Positions 8,858-17,310 of a DNA stretch of 64,000 nucleotides are shown piece by piece. The stretch is from Actinomycetota bacterium (lineage in GTDB: Bacteria > Actinomycetota > Acidimicrobiia > Acidimicrobiales > Poriferisodalaceae). The translations under genes and the position numbers were made by a program. The DNA is taken from assembly GCA_014238065.1 (NCBI GenBank), contig JABABU010000042.1, positions 62,001 to 126,000 of the forward strand, written 5' to 3'. Positions within the stretch are counted from its first letter, which is position 1; the number at the start of each line of letters is the position of its first letter. The notes beneath the pieces are model-generated. The model saw only the letters and a program-made list of their open reading frames with translations, searched no databases and was not told the origin of the DNA.

Positions 8858-10482
8858 GCTCGATCGGCTTCGATGAGCGCGGTGAACCTGCGATGTAACT
8901 GTTGTGAGCCCGCCATTGGCTCCACCGACTCGAGGTGAACGGGAGCCCGACCGTCGACTGCGCGCTCGAACACCATGTACCGCGGCTCGTCGGGGTCATA
9001 CGCGGGCCATCCGACAGTGGCCGGAGGAACTCCCTGCTGAGCGAACGTCGTCCAGCATTCGCCCATTGCTTCGCTGAGTTCGCGGTAGCCCTCAGCCGGG
9101 TCAACGAACGGAAACGAGGTGTCGAACAGTGGGGCGATGTCGGCGGCGTGAAACGCGCCTATGGACTGAGCCTGCGATCCAGGTGTTCCCCGAAAGTGAT
9201 ACCGAAAGGTCGAGTTGCCGCTCTGGGCATGGCACCGGGCAACGTGCTCGACCTGCACTCCGAACATGTGGTCCCCGAGATGAGAGCTGATGGCACCCCG
9301 AATGCCGGAGTCGAGTCCTGGGTACGCCTGAATCAGCGCTTCGACGTCCTCACCGCTGTATGCGTGCGACAGCGCGACCCTGATGTCGTCGAGTCCGGGC
9401 TCGAGGTCGTCGTACTCGTTGCCGGCGGGGTGAGTGCTGTCGACGAACGCTGACCCCTCATCCGAATTGTGGCCACAGATCAGCGGAACGGCGGCCTGTT
9501 CGCCATCAGCGAAGGTCGTGTAGGGGCTCTTGGCCAACTCAGCACCTCCGATGAACGGGTAGAAGTGCTTCGCGAGGTCATCACGCGATCGGTACAACTC
9601 CATCAGGTCGGCAGCGCTCATGGAGCGAAGTCGCGCCAGTTGGTCATCGCCTGCCCCGACCGCCGCTTCGGCAAAGCGTGAGGATGCATCGATTACCGAA
9701 GAACTCCGCAACGTGGCGCGATCGGCGTCGAGCCACATACCGCTGTCGCATGGCGACTGGGCGATCGCGGCAGTGAACAGGCCTCTGGCCGCTGGGGCTG
9801 ACATCAGGTTCAGTACCGCCCGCCCCCCGGCCGACTCGCCGAAGACGGTGATGTTGGAAGGATCACCTCCGAACGACGTGGCGTTTTCCTTCACCCATCT
9901 GAGCGCTGCTATCTGGTCGAGCAGCCCGAAGTTGCCGAAGGACCCGTCTTCGGACTCCGCTGCGAGGTCGCGGTGTCCATAAAACCCGAAGAGACCCAGC
10001 CGGTAGTTGATGGTGACGAGCACACAACCTCGACGTGGCAGCGCCTCGCCCCGATAAGGAGGCGAGCTCCCCGCTCCGTCGGTGTGGTCACCGCCGTGGA
10101 TCCAGACCATCACCGGGAGGTTTTCGGCCTCACGCGGCGCAAGGATGTTGAGGGTGAGGCAATCTTCGCTCTCCTTGAGGGGAGCCCATTTCACTCCGAG
10201 GAGCAACAGCTTGGTTTTGACCGCACTCAGTCCGAGGCCGTTGATCACCGCCCGGAAAAATTGGTCGTCACCGCCGCGCTGCCACGCAACCGGTGAGTAC
10301 TTGCGACAGTCACGGACGTAAGCCCAAGGCTCGTGAGCCTGCGGTGGGGCCCAGCGCAGATCACCAACGGGAGGCTCTGCGTACGGGATGCCGCGAAACT
10401 CGACGACATCGGAGCCGCGGAAGCGACCGGCCACCCGGCCGGTCGTTGTTGTCGTTGTCGGGCGCTTACCTGTTGTATCCAT
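8854..10482 (-). CDS. Type-B carboxylesterase, 542 aa
   Basis: Alpha/beta-hydrolase of the carboxylesterase/lipase (type B) family. The N-terminal FRGIPYAEPPVGDLRW and SEDCLTLNI are family hallmarks. The nucleophile elbow GESAGG places the catalytic Ser at about residue 217. The acidic residue is likely in NSDEGSAFV and the His in GAFHAADIAPLF. ATG 10482 is preferred; TTG 10494 is a 4-codon longer alternative. There is no signal peptide, so it is probably cytoplasmic. It is coupled by a 4-bp overlap to the PLP enzyme downstream. Confidence 0.93.
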   Translation of the reverse strand: MDTTGKRPTTTTTTGRVAGRFRGSDVVEFRGIPYAEPPVGDLRWAPPQAHEPWAYVRDCRKYSPVAWQRGGDDQFFRAVINGLGLSAVKTKLLLLGVKWAPLKESEDCLTLNILAPREAENLPVMVWIHGGDHTDGAGSSPPYRGEALPRRGCVLVTINYRLGLFGFYGHRDLAAESEDGSFGNFGLLDQIAALRWVKENATSFGGDPSNITVFGESAGGRAVLNLMSAPAARGLFTAAIAQSPCDSGMWLDADRATLRSSSVIDASSRFAEAAVGAGDDQLARLRSMSAADLMELYRSRDDLAKHFYPFIGGAELAKSPYTTFADGEQAAVPLICGHNSDEGSAFVDSTHPAGNEYDDLEPGLDDIRVALSHAYSGEDVEALIQAYPGLDSGIRGAISSHLGDHMFGVQVEHVARCHAQSGNSTFRYHFRGTPGSQAQSIGAFHAADIAPLFDTSFPFVDPAEGYRELSEAMGECWTTFAQQGVPPATVGWPAYDPDEPRYMVFERAVDGRAPVHLESVEPMAGSQQLHRRFTALIEADRA

Positions 10483-10517
10483 GTGAGGCGCCAACTGTAG
10501 GAGCTGAGCTGGCGAAC

Positions 10518-10796
10518 TCAGTCCACCATGAGCTGGGCCATCAGCGCAGCCTTCTGTTCCTCGAATTCGTCGAACTCGATCTCTTCGTCGTCGAAGCGTC
10601 GGTGGAGTTCCGCCACGCGCTCGAGGATGTCCTCGGTCGAAACCGTCCTGACCGGTGCGACATCGACTTCCTCTTCGAGGTCGCCGCCTTCTTCGGGTTC
10701 TGTGCGATCAAAGCGCTTTTCGCGTTTGATCTGTTGGCGTTCCTTCTTGGCGCGATCTCTTTGAAGTTTTCCGTAACTCGTGCGACTCGTTGCCAC
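10518..10796 (-). CDS. Small charged actinobacterial protein, 92 aa
   Basis: Short, very hydrophilic protein starting MATSRTSYGKLQRDRAKKER. The lysine/arginine-rich N-terminal half looks nucleic-acid-binding or ribosome-associated. The acidic C-terminal half (VAELHRRFDDEEIEFDEFEEQK) should be helical. I recognise this layout from small conserved actinobacterial proteins but know no function. GTG 10796 has a strong AGGAG Shine-Dalgarno sequence 7 nt upstream, which supports expression. Confidence 0.8.
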   Translation of the reverse strand: MATSRTSYGKLQRDRAKKERQQIKREKRFDRTEPEEGGDLEEEVDVAPVRTVSTEDILERVAELHRRFDDEEIEFDEFEEQKAALMAQLMVD

Positions 10797-11262
10797 GGGT
10801 TGTCTCCTTCGTTATTGGTCCCAGCGCAATCGCGTCGCGACAGCGTGGCGGCCAAAGTGGATCGACGCCGGAGCGAGGGGGATGTCGCCCAACGGCTAGC
10901 GGATGCGATCTACATCGGCCGAGGCCGGTTTCTTATCCTACGGCATCGACTGCCGTAAATGTTGAACTCGTCACAGAATGGAGCATCGGATGACCCACAT
11001 TCGCGTCGGAGTCGTCTTCGTCAACCCTGCATCGAAGGCGGTGTCGACGGGGAGCATTTAGGGCGTCGAAGTGCACGTAGAACGGCCCAACGGCCACGTC
11101 GTCCCAGGCGGTAACGGTCGTGAGATCAGGGCCATCGTGTTCGGTCCCGAGCGCCAGGTCGGGGTCGAGTAGATCGCGATGCATCCCGAGGCCTCATCGC
11201 CCGCGCTGTTCTCCAATGTCGACACCGCAAGGAATGAGGAGTTGGTCAGAAGCGACGTGCCG
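10797..11262. other. 466-bp stretch without a convincing gene
   Basis: The stretch lies between menB (which ends at 11263) and the 92-aa gene. Short open frames exist on both strands (for example 10933-11184 minus), but none has a ribosome site, codon pattern or similarity that I can recognise. The part next to 10796 carries the Shine-Dalgarno sequence of the 92-aa gene. It may also hold that gene's promoter or remnants of a decayed gene. Confidence 0.5.
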
Positions 11263-12168
11263 TCAGAAGTGCCAAGGAAAATGGGACCAGTCAGGTGATC
11301 GTTTCTCGAGGAAGGCATCGCGCCCCTCGACCGCTTCGTCGGTCATATAGGCCAGACGTGTTGCCTCGCCCGCGAACACCTGCTGGCCGACGAGTCCATC
11401 GTCGGTGAGGTTCAAGGCGAACTTCGCCATCCTCTGGGCAGTCGGGCTCTTCGAGTTCACCGCCGACGCCCACTCGAGCGCGACGGCCTCGAGGTCTGCA
11501 TGAGGGACGACCGCATTGACCATTCCCATCCGGTGAGCGTCGCGGGCCGAATAGTCCCTGCCGAGAAAGAACACCTCGCGCGCGAATTTCTGACCGACCT
11601 GCTTTGCGAGATATGCGGATCCGAAACCGCCGTCAAAGCTCGCGACGTCAGTGTCGGTCTGTTTGAAGACGGCATGTTCCTCGCTGGCGATCGTGAGGTC
11701 GCAGACCGAATGCAACGAGTGTCCTCCTCCCACAGCCCAGCCGGGAACAACACAGATCACCACTTTCGGCATCATGCGGATCAATCGCTGGACCTCGAGA
11801 ATGTGCAGACGGCCCGTTTTCGCCGGGTCGATGGTGGCCGCGGTCTCACCCCCCTGTTCGGTGTATCGGTAACCGTCCTTGCCTCTGATGCGCTGATCGC
11901 CTCCGGAACAAAAAGCCCATCCTCCGTCTTTCGGCGACGGGCCGTTGCCCGTGAGCAGCACACACCCGACGTCAGACGACATCCGAGCGTGATCAAGGGC
12001 CCTGTAGACCTCGTCGACTGTGTCGGGCCGAAATGCATTCCGAACCTCTGGTCGGTCGAAGGCAATCCTCACCGTCCCTTGGTCCTTTGCGCGGTGGTAG
12101 GTGATGTCGGAGGCGTCGAAGCCCACGACGGGCTCCCACGCTGAAGGGTCGAAGATCTCTGAGACCAT
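11263..12168 (-). CDS. menB: 1,4-dihydroxy-2-naphthoyl-CoA synthase, 301 aa
   Basis: Crotonase-fold enzyme that cyclises o-succinylbenzoyl-CoA to 1,4-dihydroxy-2-naphthoyl-CoA in menaquinone synthesis. MenB hallmarks are FDRPEVRNAFRP, WAFCSGGDQRIRG, VPGWAVGGGHSLH, DVASFDGGFGSAYLA and the C-terminal RSPDWSHFPWHF. The length agrees with actinobacterial MenB. The ATG at 12168 sits 6 nt after a TAGACT -10 element, suggesting leaderless transcription. Other men genes are not in the window. Confidence 0.95.
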   Translation of the reverse strand: MVSEIFDPSAWEPVVGFDASDITYHRAKDQGTVRIAFDRPEVRNAFRPDTVDEVYRALDHARMSSDVGCVLLTGNGPSPKDGGWAFCSGGDQRIRGKDGYRYTEQGGETAATIDPAKTGRLHILEVQRLIRMMPKVVICVVPGWAVGGGHSLHSVCDLTIASEEHAVFKQTDTDVASFDGGFGSAYLAKQVGQKFAREVFFLGRDYSARDAHRMGMVNAVVPHADLEAVALEWASAVNSKSPTAQRMAKFALNLTDDGLVGQQVFAGEATRLAYMTDEAVEGRDAFLEKRSPDWSHFPWHF

Positions 12169-12174
12169 CGGGCG

Positions 12175-12180
12175 AGTCTA
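12175..12180 (-). promoter_or_regulatory. Leaderless-type -10 element of menB
   Basis: The hexamer TAGACT on the minus strand ends 6 nt before the menB ATG, the spacing at which transcription would begin at the A of the start codon. No Shine-Dalgarno sequence is visible between them. Confidence 0.6.
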
Positions 12181-12218
12181 CGACTCATCAGCTTGGCTAT
12201 CGGTGACTGCTCTGTGGG

Positions 12219-12608
12219 TTACCGAGAGGCGATGATCGCGACCTCCATGCGCCATTCAGGTCGCGCCAGCGCAGGGACCGTGACCAGCGTCGATGCAGCC
12301 ATGTGGCCGCCGAGCGCAGCATCACGAGCTGCCATCACAGGCATCAGCGGTTCGCCGACAACGACGTAGGTCGTGACGCTGACGATGTCGGCCGGATCCA
12401 TTCCCGCCTCAGTCAGTATCACGCCGATATTGGCCCAGACGCATGCAGATTGGTCTTCGATGGAGTCTGGCGTTGATCCATCAGACGCGACGGGGACGAC
12501 ACCGCTCGTGTGTAGCCAGCTCCCGGTGCCAGCGGACAGCACACCATGTACATAGTTGGCTGCCGGTGGAGCGATGTTCTTTGGATTGATCGACCTGCTC
12601 GTGCCCAT
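12219..12608 (-). CDS. RidA family protein, 129 aa
   Basis: Member of the RidA/YjgF/UK114 family of small trimeric proteins; the canonical members hydrolyse reactive enamine/imine intermediates released by PLP enzymes. The length and the segments LHTSGVVPVASDG, TEAGMDPADIVSVTTYV and PEWRMEVAIIA fit. The key Arg that binds the substrate carboxylate in RidA proper is probably the one in ARPEWRMEV, although the flanking sequence is divergent. The ATG is at 12608. otsA lies upstream on the same strand (24 bp gap), so they may share a transcript. Confidence 0.88.
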   Translation of the reverse strand: MGTSRSINPKNIAPPAANYVHGVLSAGTGSWLHTSGVVPVASDGSTPDSIEDQSACVWANIGVILTEAGMDPADIVSVTTYVVVGEPLMPVMAARDAALGGHMAASTLVTVPALARPEWRMEVAIIASR

Positions 12609-12632
12609 GACGACGATGATCTCATGAAAGCG

Positions 12633-14018
12633 TCATTTGAGTTCCCGCAGAGTGGTCTCACCTTTGAGGCGATTGAGGAAACCGGCAGACCAGTCGTGGA
12701 CGTCGTTGGCCACGACAGTGGTTCTCGCCCGGCTCATTCGCGCGACCCGGTCCTCGAGCGAGAGCGTGGCTGCGCGCGCCAAGGCCGACGTCATTGCTTC
12801 GGGGTCATAGGGATTCACGAGGATGGCGACATCGTCGAGTTCACTTGCCGCACCAGCGAACTCGCTCAGAACGAGTACACCTTCGTCGTTGTCACGCGAA
12901 ACCACGAATTCCTTCGCGACGAGGTTCATACCGTCTGCGAATGGCGTCACGACCATCACGTCACCCATCTGGTACATCGAAACCAACACGTCAAACGGAA
13001 GTTCTCGGTGAACGTAGTGAACGACAGGATGGCCGATCCTTCCATAGGTGCCGTTCAGTTGACCGACGAGTTGTTCGACCCGTTCTCGAGCCTCGCGATA
13101 GTCCTCGACGGTCTCGCGACTTGGCACTGCGATCTGGACGAACACGACGTCGCTGCGACCGAGGGCACCGCTCTCGAGCAGTTGCCCGAAAGCCTCGAGG
13201 CGGACGTCGATGCCCTTGGTGTAGTCGAGGCGGTCGACGCCCAGGAATACGACGTCAGGATTGCCGAGGTCGGCTCGGATTCTCGCCGCCCTCGCATGGG
13301 TTGCGGGGTCCTCGGCGAGATCTTGGCTCGCCGCAACATCTATCGATATCGGAAAGGCATCGACGACGACGATTCGACCGTCGGTGGCGACAAGATCGGT
13401 CGGGCCTGACCGGCCGGCTGCGTGTGCTGCTCGACGAAAGTTGTCGGCGTCCCCATCGGTCTGGAATCCGACCACATCTGATCCCAGCAGGCCATCGATG
13501 AGCTCTCTTCGTCGCGGAAGGCGCTGAAACAGTTCGTGTGGAGGGAACGGGATGTGGAGAAAGAACCCGATCCTGAGGTCGGGCCTGAGCCTTCGTAACT
13601 CCGAAGGCACCAGTTGAAGGTGGTAGTCGTGCACCCACACCAGGGAGTCCTTCGGGGCTGTTGAGGCCGCGGCCTCAGCCATCCGTCGGTTCACATCGAC
13701 GTGACGGTCCCACCACTGCGCATCAAACACCGGCTCGCGGACCGCGTGGTGATAGAGCGGCCATAGCGTCGCATTCGAGAACCCCGCATAGTGCTCATCG
13801 AGGTCCCGCTGATCGAGATGCACCGGGATGACGCTGATGCCGTCGTGGATGAACGGCTCGTAGTGTTCGGAATCACCCGACCAACCAACCCACGAGCCAC
13901 TGTCCTTGAGCACGGGCTTCAATGCCGTCACGAGACCACCGGGGCTCGAGATCCACTCGTCGCCTTTGCGTCGGACCGGTAGTCGATTGGCGACGACCGT
14001 CAGCTCACGTCGGACCAT
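12633..14018 (-). CDS. otsA: Trehalose-6-phosphate synthase, 461 aa
   Basis: GT20 glycosyltransferase making trehalose-6-phosphate from UDP- or GDP-glucose and glucose-6-phosphate. The N-terminal [10 protein letters not shown], the [11 protein letters not shown] loop, the HDYHLQLVP motif and [11 protein letters not shown] are diagnostic. The C-terminal phosphate/nucleotide loop is [18 protein letters not shown]. The frame opens at 14045, but ATG 14018 ([12 protein letters not shown]) has AGGAG 5 nt upstream and aligns with the family start. No otsB phosphatase gene is adjacent. Confidence 0.94.
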   Translation of the reverse strand: MVRRELTVVANRLPVRRKGDEWISSPGGLVTALKPVLKDSGSWVGWSGDSEHYEPFIHDGISVIPVHLDQRDLDEHYAGFSNATLWPLYHHAVREPVFDAQWWDRHVDVNRRMAEAAASTAPKDSLVWVHDYHLQLVPSELRRLRPDLRIGFFLHIPFPPHELFQRLPRRRELIDGLLGSDVVGFQTDGDADNFRRAAHAAGRSGPTDLVATDGRIVVVDAFPISIDVAASQDLAEDPATHARAARIRADLGNPDVVFLGVDRLDYTKGIDVRLEAFGQLLESGALGRSDVVFVQIAVPSRETVEDYREARERVEQLVGQLNGTYGRIGHPVVHYVHRELPFDVLVSMYQMGDVMVVTPFADGMNLVAKEFVVSRDNDEGVLVLSEFAGAASELDDVAILVNPYDPEAMTSALARAATLSLEDRVARMSRARTTVVANDVHDWSAGFLNRLKGETTLRELK

Positions 14019-14132
14019 CCAGACTCCTGTCTCCCTCGACATCATGCACGGGTTCGCGCCGAGAACGACGCGCCGGCGTGACGAACTTCGTTGCGGCCGG
14101 GTTGGGATCGATGCGCGCGAGGGTCACGCTGA

Positions 14133-14138
14133 GATAAT
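14133..14138 (+). promoter_or_regulatory. Candidate -10 element (GATAAT) of the gene at 14145
   Basis: GATAAT, one base from the TATAAT consensus, ends 6 nt before the ATG at 14145. No Shine-Dalgarno sequence is visible, so a leaderless transcript is likely. Confidence 0.5.
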
Positions 14139-14144
14139 GGCGTC

Positions 14145-14813
14145 ATGGAAGCGCACGACCTGTACCGGACCGCTCGCCAGCAACTCGTCGACCTCTGTCG
14201 CGGACTGCGAGATGACGAAGCCTCTCGCCCGGTCCCGGCGTGCCCTGGGTGGGCGGTGAAGGATGTAGCGGCCCATGTGACGGGAATTGCCGTAGACGTC
14301 CTGGGCGGCAACGTAGAGGGCCTCGGGACCGACGCATGGACGGCCCGACAGGTCGACTCGCGTCGCGGTCGAAGCCTGAGTGAGGTTCTTGACGAGTATG
14401 TCGCTCTTGGCGGCGCGCTGGATGAACTCGCTGCCACCAACCCTGCGTCGGCGCTGAGGATGGGTCGCGACGTCACGGTGCACGAACAGGACATTCGGGC
14501 AGCGCTGGCCTGCCCAGGGAACCGGAGCACTGATTCCATCTTCGCAGTGTGCAAGAGCTATGCGGCAGGGTTCGTCGAGCGGGTGGAGGCCGCAGCGCTT
14601 CCCGCAGTCGCGGTGGAGGTCGACGGATCAACGGTCGGATCGTCTGGCGCCACCGTCGTCGTTTCCGGCAACAGTTTCGAGTTGCTGCACACGCTGACTG
14701 GCCGTCGAAGCAGACGTCAGGCCGAGGCTCTGGAATGGAACGGGAACCATCCGGCTCACGTCGCGCTGATGCCGACCTACGGCGACTTCCAGATCCTGGA
14801 TGTCGCTGAGTAG
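14145..14813 (+). CDS. Maleylpyruvate isomerase-type mycothiol-dependent protein (DinB-like), 222 aa
   Basis: The N-terminal domain is of the mycothiol-dependent maleylpyruvate isomerase/DinB four-helix type. It is seen as PACPGWAVKDVAAHVTGIAVD (the CPGW-VxDxxAHxxG pattern, with a metal-ligand His) and a second ligand region GRDVTVHEQDIRAAL. The C-terminal part (about 130-222) with LLHTLTGRRSRRQ fits the small SCP-like domain seen in this family. These proteins act as metal-dependent thiol S-transferases or isomerases using mycothiol; the substrate here is unknown. The gene is a single transcription unit, divergent from otsA. Confidence 0.87.
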   Translation: MEAHDLYRTARQQLVDLCRGLRDDEASRPVPACPGWAVKDVAAHVTGIAVDVLGGNVEGLGTDAWTARQVDSRRGRSLSEVLDEYVALGGALDELAATNPASALRMGRDVTVHEQDIRAALACPGNRSTDSIFAVCKSYAAGFVERVEAAALPAVAVEVDGSTVGSSGATVVVSGNSFELLHTLTGRRSRRQAEALEWNGNHPAHVALMPTYGDFQILDVAE

Positions 14814-15151
14814 GTTCGCAGCGACCCGACTGCACCACGCATCGTGAGAGTGGAAACCGACACCCGATCGATCGGGCGCGACAGGGCGAGTCCCTTCGTA
14901 ACCGAGACGGTTGTGCAACCGCCTCGCTGTGGCGTTGTGGCCGCGGGATTGGACCCGAACAGCCGTCGGCGGTCCAAGCCCATCCAATCCGATGTGGAGT
15001 CGCGTGCATTCATCGAGAGTAAGGAGGGGCCGCCGTCAGGATCGGCATGACGGCCGCTGAGAAATTACTCGGTTCACGGAGACCGTCTGTGATGGCCACA
15101 TGGATGTGCATCGGGCGAATGTGGCAATGACGCGAGGGGTGGGCAGCCGAT
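14814..15151 (+). other. 338-bp non-coding stretch with two perfect palindromes
   Basis: No convincing gene is present. Two 14-bp perfect palindromes lie close together: CCCGATCGATCGGG at 14863-14876 and CGGTTGTGCAACCG at 14908-14921. The latter extends to a longer imperfect stem (GAG...CTC, 14904-14925). They could be operators for dimeric regulators or a terminator for the upstream gene, though no T-run follows. Confidence 0.5.
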
Positions 15152-15172
15152 TTGCCGTTACTCTTACTCGCC

Positions 15173-15805
15173 GTGACTGGGACTGATGAAACTGCCGAAC
15201 GGGTCTCGACGCCCATCAATCTGAAGCTCGTTCTCCTGGTGATCGCCGGGGCTGCGGTGGTGATTATCGGCTACGCCCTGGTGACGAAGAAGGATCCGCT
15301 CGGCGTCGGCATCGTCGCCCCTTCGGTCAGCGGAACAGCGCTGCCCGATTTCTCGAATGATCCGTTGTCCGACGGAGCGGTGGGTTCGCCGATCCCGACG
15401 GTATCTGGCACCGACTTCGTCGGTGAGCCGGTGATCATTGAAGCGGATGGACGAGCCAAGATCATCCTGTTCCTCGCGCATTGGTGCAGTCATTGCCGAG
15501 CCGAAGTGCCCCTTGTACAGGCTTGGATCGACGGGGGAGGACTTCCCGGAGGCATCGACTTCGTTTCGGTTGCGACGTCGATCAGTCCGAGCCGCGACAA
15601 CTACCCTCCCGATCGCTGGCTCGAGAGTGAGAACTGGTCACCACCGGTGCTCGCCGACACCACCAACGAGGTCGGAAGGATCTTCGGGCTCAGCGGATTT
15701 CCCTATTGGGTCTTTGTCGACGCAGAAGGACGTGTCGCCGGAAGGAGGGCCGGAGGACTGCCGATCGCTCAACTCGAGATCGTCACCGAGACACTCGCTG
15801 GTTAG
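15173..15805 (+). CDS. Membrane-anchored thioredoxin-fold (TlpA/ResA-like) protein, 210 aa
   Basis: There is an N-terminal transmembrane anchor (LVLLVIAGAAVVIIGYALV) followed by an extracytoplasmic thioredoxin-like domain with the active site WCSHC (AHWCSHCRAEVPLV). The cis-Pro segment is LSGFPYWVFVDAEGRV. It probably reduces disulfides outside the membrane, as in cytochrome c maturation or oxidative folding. GTG 15173 is preferred over TTG 15152, because TACTCT lies 8 nt upstream and no Shine-Dalgarno sequence is visible. It converges on the CinA-like gene with a 4-bp overlap. Confidence 0.87.
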   Translation: MTGTDETAERVSTPINLKLVLLVIAGAAVVIIGYALVTKKDPLGVGIVAPSVSGTALPDFSNDPLSDGAVGSPIPTVSGTDFVGEPVIIEADGRAKIILFLAHWCSHCRAEVPLVQAWIDGGGLPGGIDFVSVATSISPSRDNYPPDRWLESENWSPPVLADTTNEVGRIFGLSGFPYWVFVDAEGRVAGRRAGGLPIAQLEIVTETLAG

Positions 15806-16344
15806 AGCAGGCCGTCTACGGGCATGACCCCGCAAGAACGTGCCATGGCCACGAGCAGATGGTCCGAGACGATCCGATCCTGTTCCTGTCTCGTCATCGC
15901 TGATGTGAACTCATCTGGCCCGATGGTCGAGGTCGTCACTTCGAACCCGTCGCAGACACCGATGTGGGCCCGATCGTCGCCCCGGCGTTCGCGGGCGGTG
16001 ACTAGGGCCGCGGTGCACGACACACCGATGACTGTCGCAGCCGTGTCGAGTCGTGAAGCGGCTTCATGGGCTCTGGTTGCCATAGTGGCCGCGGTTGTGG
16101 CCGACACAGCGCCGATGACGTCGTCTCCGTCTCGACCGGCAGACCCGATGAGTTCGCTGAGCGCGGTGACCGAATATGGGACTCGCACGTCGAGCACCGT
16201 TCTCGAGGCATCAGGCACGGTGAGAAGATCGGTGATCGAAGCGATCCCGCCGCCGGTGACATATGCGACGAGGCGAACATCGGTGGCATGAATTGCTTCG
16301 ACAAGCGCCCACCGCGCGTCTGCGTCGAGCGGAGTCGCTGCCAT
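15802..16344 (-). CDS. CinA C-terminal-domain-like protein, 180 aa
   Basis: The pattern YVTGGGIASITDLLTVPDAS, then VPYSVTALSELIG and IGVSCTAALVT, resembles the CinA C-terminal (PncC, NMN deamidase) domain, in which a TGG loop, a PGAS-type turn and a GVSC/GIAG strand form the active site. Here VTGGG replaces the usual ESCTGG, so the catalytic Ser of PncC is not obvious and activity may differ. It looks like a full single-domain protein. TAGTGT lies 7 nt before the ATG at 16344, consistent with a leaderless start. Confidence 0.55.
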   Translation of the reverse strand: MAATPLDADARWALVEAIHATDVRLVAYVTGGGIASITDLLTVPDASRTVLDVRVPYSVTALSELIGSAGRDGDDVIGAVSATTAATMATRAHEAASRLDTAATVIGVSCTAALVTARERRGDDRAHIGVCDGFEVTTSTIGPDEFTSAMTRQEQDRIVSDHLLVAMARSCGVMPVDGLL

Positions 16345-16444
16345 CGAGGTAACACTATCGTCGTCAGTTCGTGCCGTTGCTCGCCGAGTGGGAAGCTACT
16401 GAGGTGAGTGTGTCGTCGGAACCCCTGCCATCGGAACCAGCGTC

Positions 16445-17284
16445 GTGGCCGAGTTGACCGAAGTCGCGGCGACGACGTTCGCCATGGGCGACGAGGGTCC
16501 TCTGAGCTACCCGGCCGACGGTGAAGGTCCTGTGCGACGTGTGACGTTGTCAGCCTTCTCGATCGCCTCGACAGCTGTCTCGAACCGGGACTTCGCTCGG
16601 TTCGTCGAGGAAACAGGACACACCACCGACGCGGAGCGGTATGGCTGGTCGTTCGTGTTCGCCGGTCACCTTCCCGACGAATTTCCACCTACCCGCGGCG
16701 TCGCGAGCGCGCCGTGGTGGCGCCAGGTCGAGGGATCGTGCTGGAAGCAACCATACGGTTCCGAGACGACGCTCCATGGACTGTGGGATCACCCGGTGGT
16801 GCACGTGTCCCACAACGATGCACGCGCGTACGCGAGTCACGTCGAATCTCGTCTACCGACGGAGGCCGAATGGGAGTGTGCTGCCCGCGCAGGATCGAGT
16901 CGCTCGTTCCCATGGGGAGATGACCTGGTCGCGGCCGACGGCGTACACAGAGCCAACGTGTGGCAGGGCACGTTTCCTTCGGACAATGCCGCAGCCGACG
17001 GATATTACGGAACAGCTCCCGTGCGGTCATTCGAGCCAAACGGGTACGGGCTCTACAACACGATCGGCAATGTGTGGGAGTGGACGTCGGATTGGTTCGG
17101 CAGCGAGCATTCAACGTGCTGTACCCCGGACCCTCATGGTCCCGAATCTGGTGAGATGCGGGTTCTCAAGGGCGGCTCCTACCTCTGCCACGACTCGTAC
17201 TGCGCCCGTTTTCGTCCCGGGGCCCGAAGCGCCTCCGCAGAGGACTCATCGGCCGACAACGTCGGTTTCAGGATCGCTCGGTGA
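16445..17284 (+). CDS. Formylglycine-generating enzyme, 279 aa
   Basis: SUMF1/FGE-fold copper-dependent oxidase that converts the active-site Cys of type I sulfatases to C-alpha-formylglycine. Beyond the fold signatures (LPTEAEWECAARAG, IGNVWEWTSDWF, NVGFRIAR), both active-site cysteines are present in GGSYLCHDSYC (about C248 and C253) followed by RFRPGARSA. This separates it from the many FGE-sulfatase domains that lack them. It starts at GTG 16445 with no clear Shine-Dalgarno sequence. No sulfatase gene lies in the window. Confidence 0.93.
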   Translation: MAELTEVAATTFAMGDEGPLSYPADGEGPVRRVTLSAFSIASTAVSNRDFARFVEETGHTTDAERYGWSFVFAGHLPDEFPPTRGVASAPWWRQVEGSCWKQPYGSETTLHGLWDHPVVHVSHNDARAYASHVESRLPTEAEWECAARAGSSRSFPWGDDLVAADGVHRANVWQGTFPSDNAAADGYYGTAPVRSFEPNGYGLYNTIGNVWEWTSDWFGSEHSTCCTPDPHGPESGEMRVLKGGSYLCHDSYCARFRPGARSASAEDSSADNVGFRIAR

Positions 17285-17310
17285 GCCGTGCCAGCCGGCG
17301 CCGGTCCCGG

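Noticed and set aside
10933-11184. An 83-codon minus-strand frame in the 466-bp gap
   Set aside because: No Shine-Dalgarno sequence or -10 element at the right distance and no recognisable motif.
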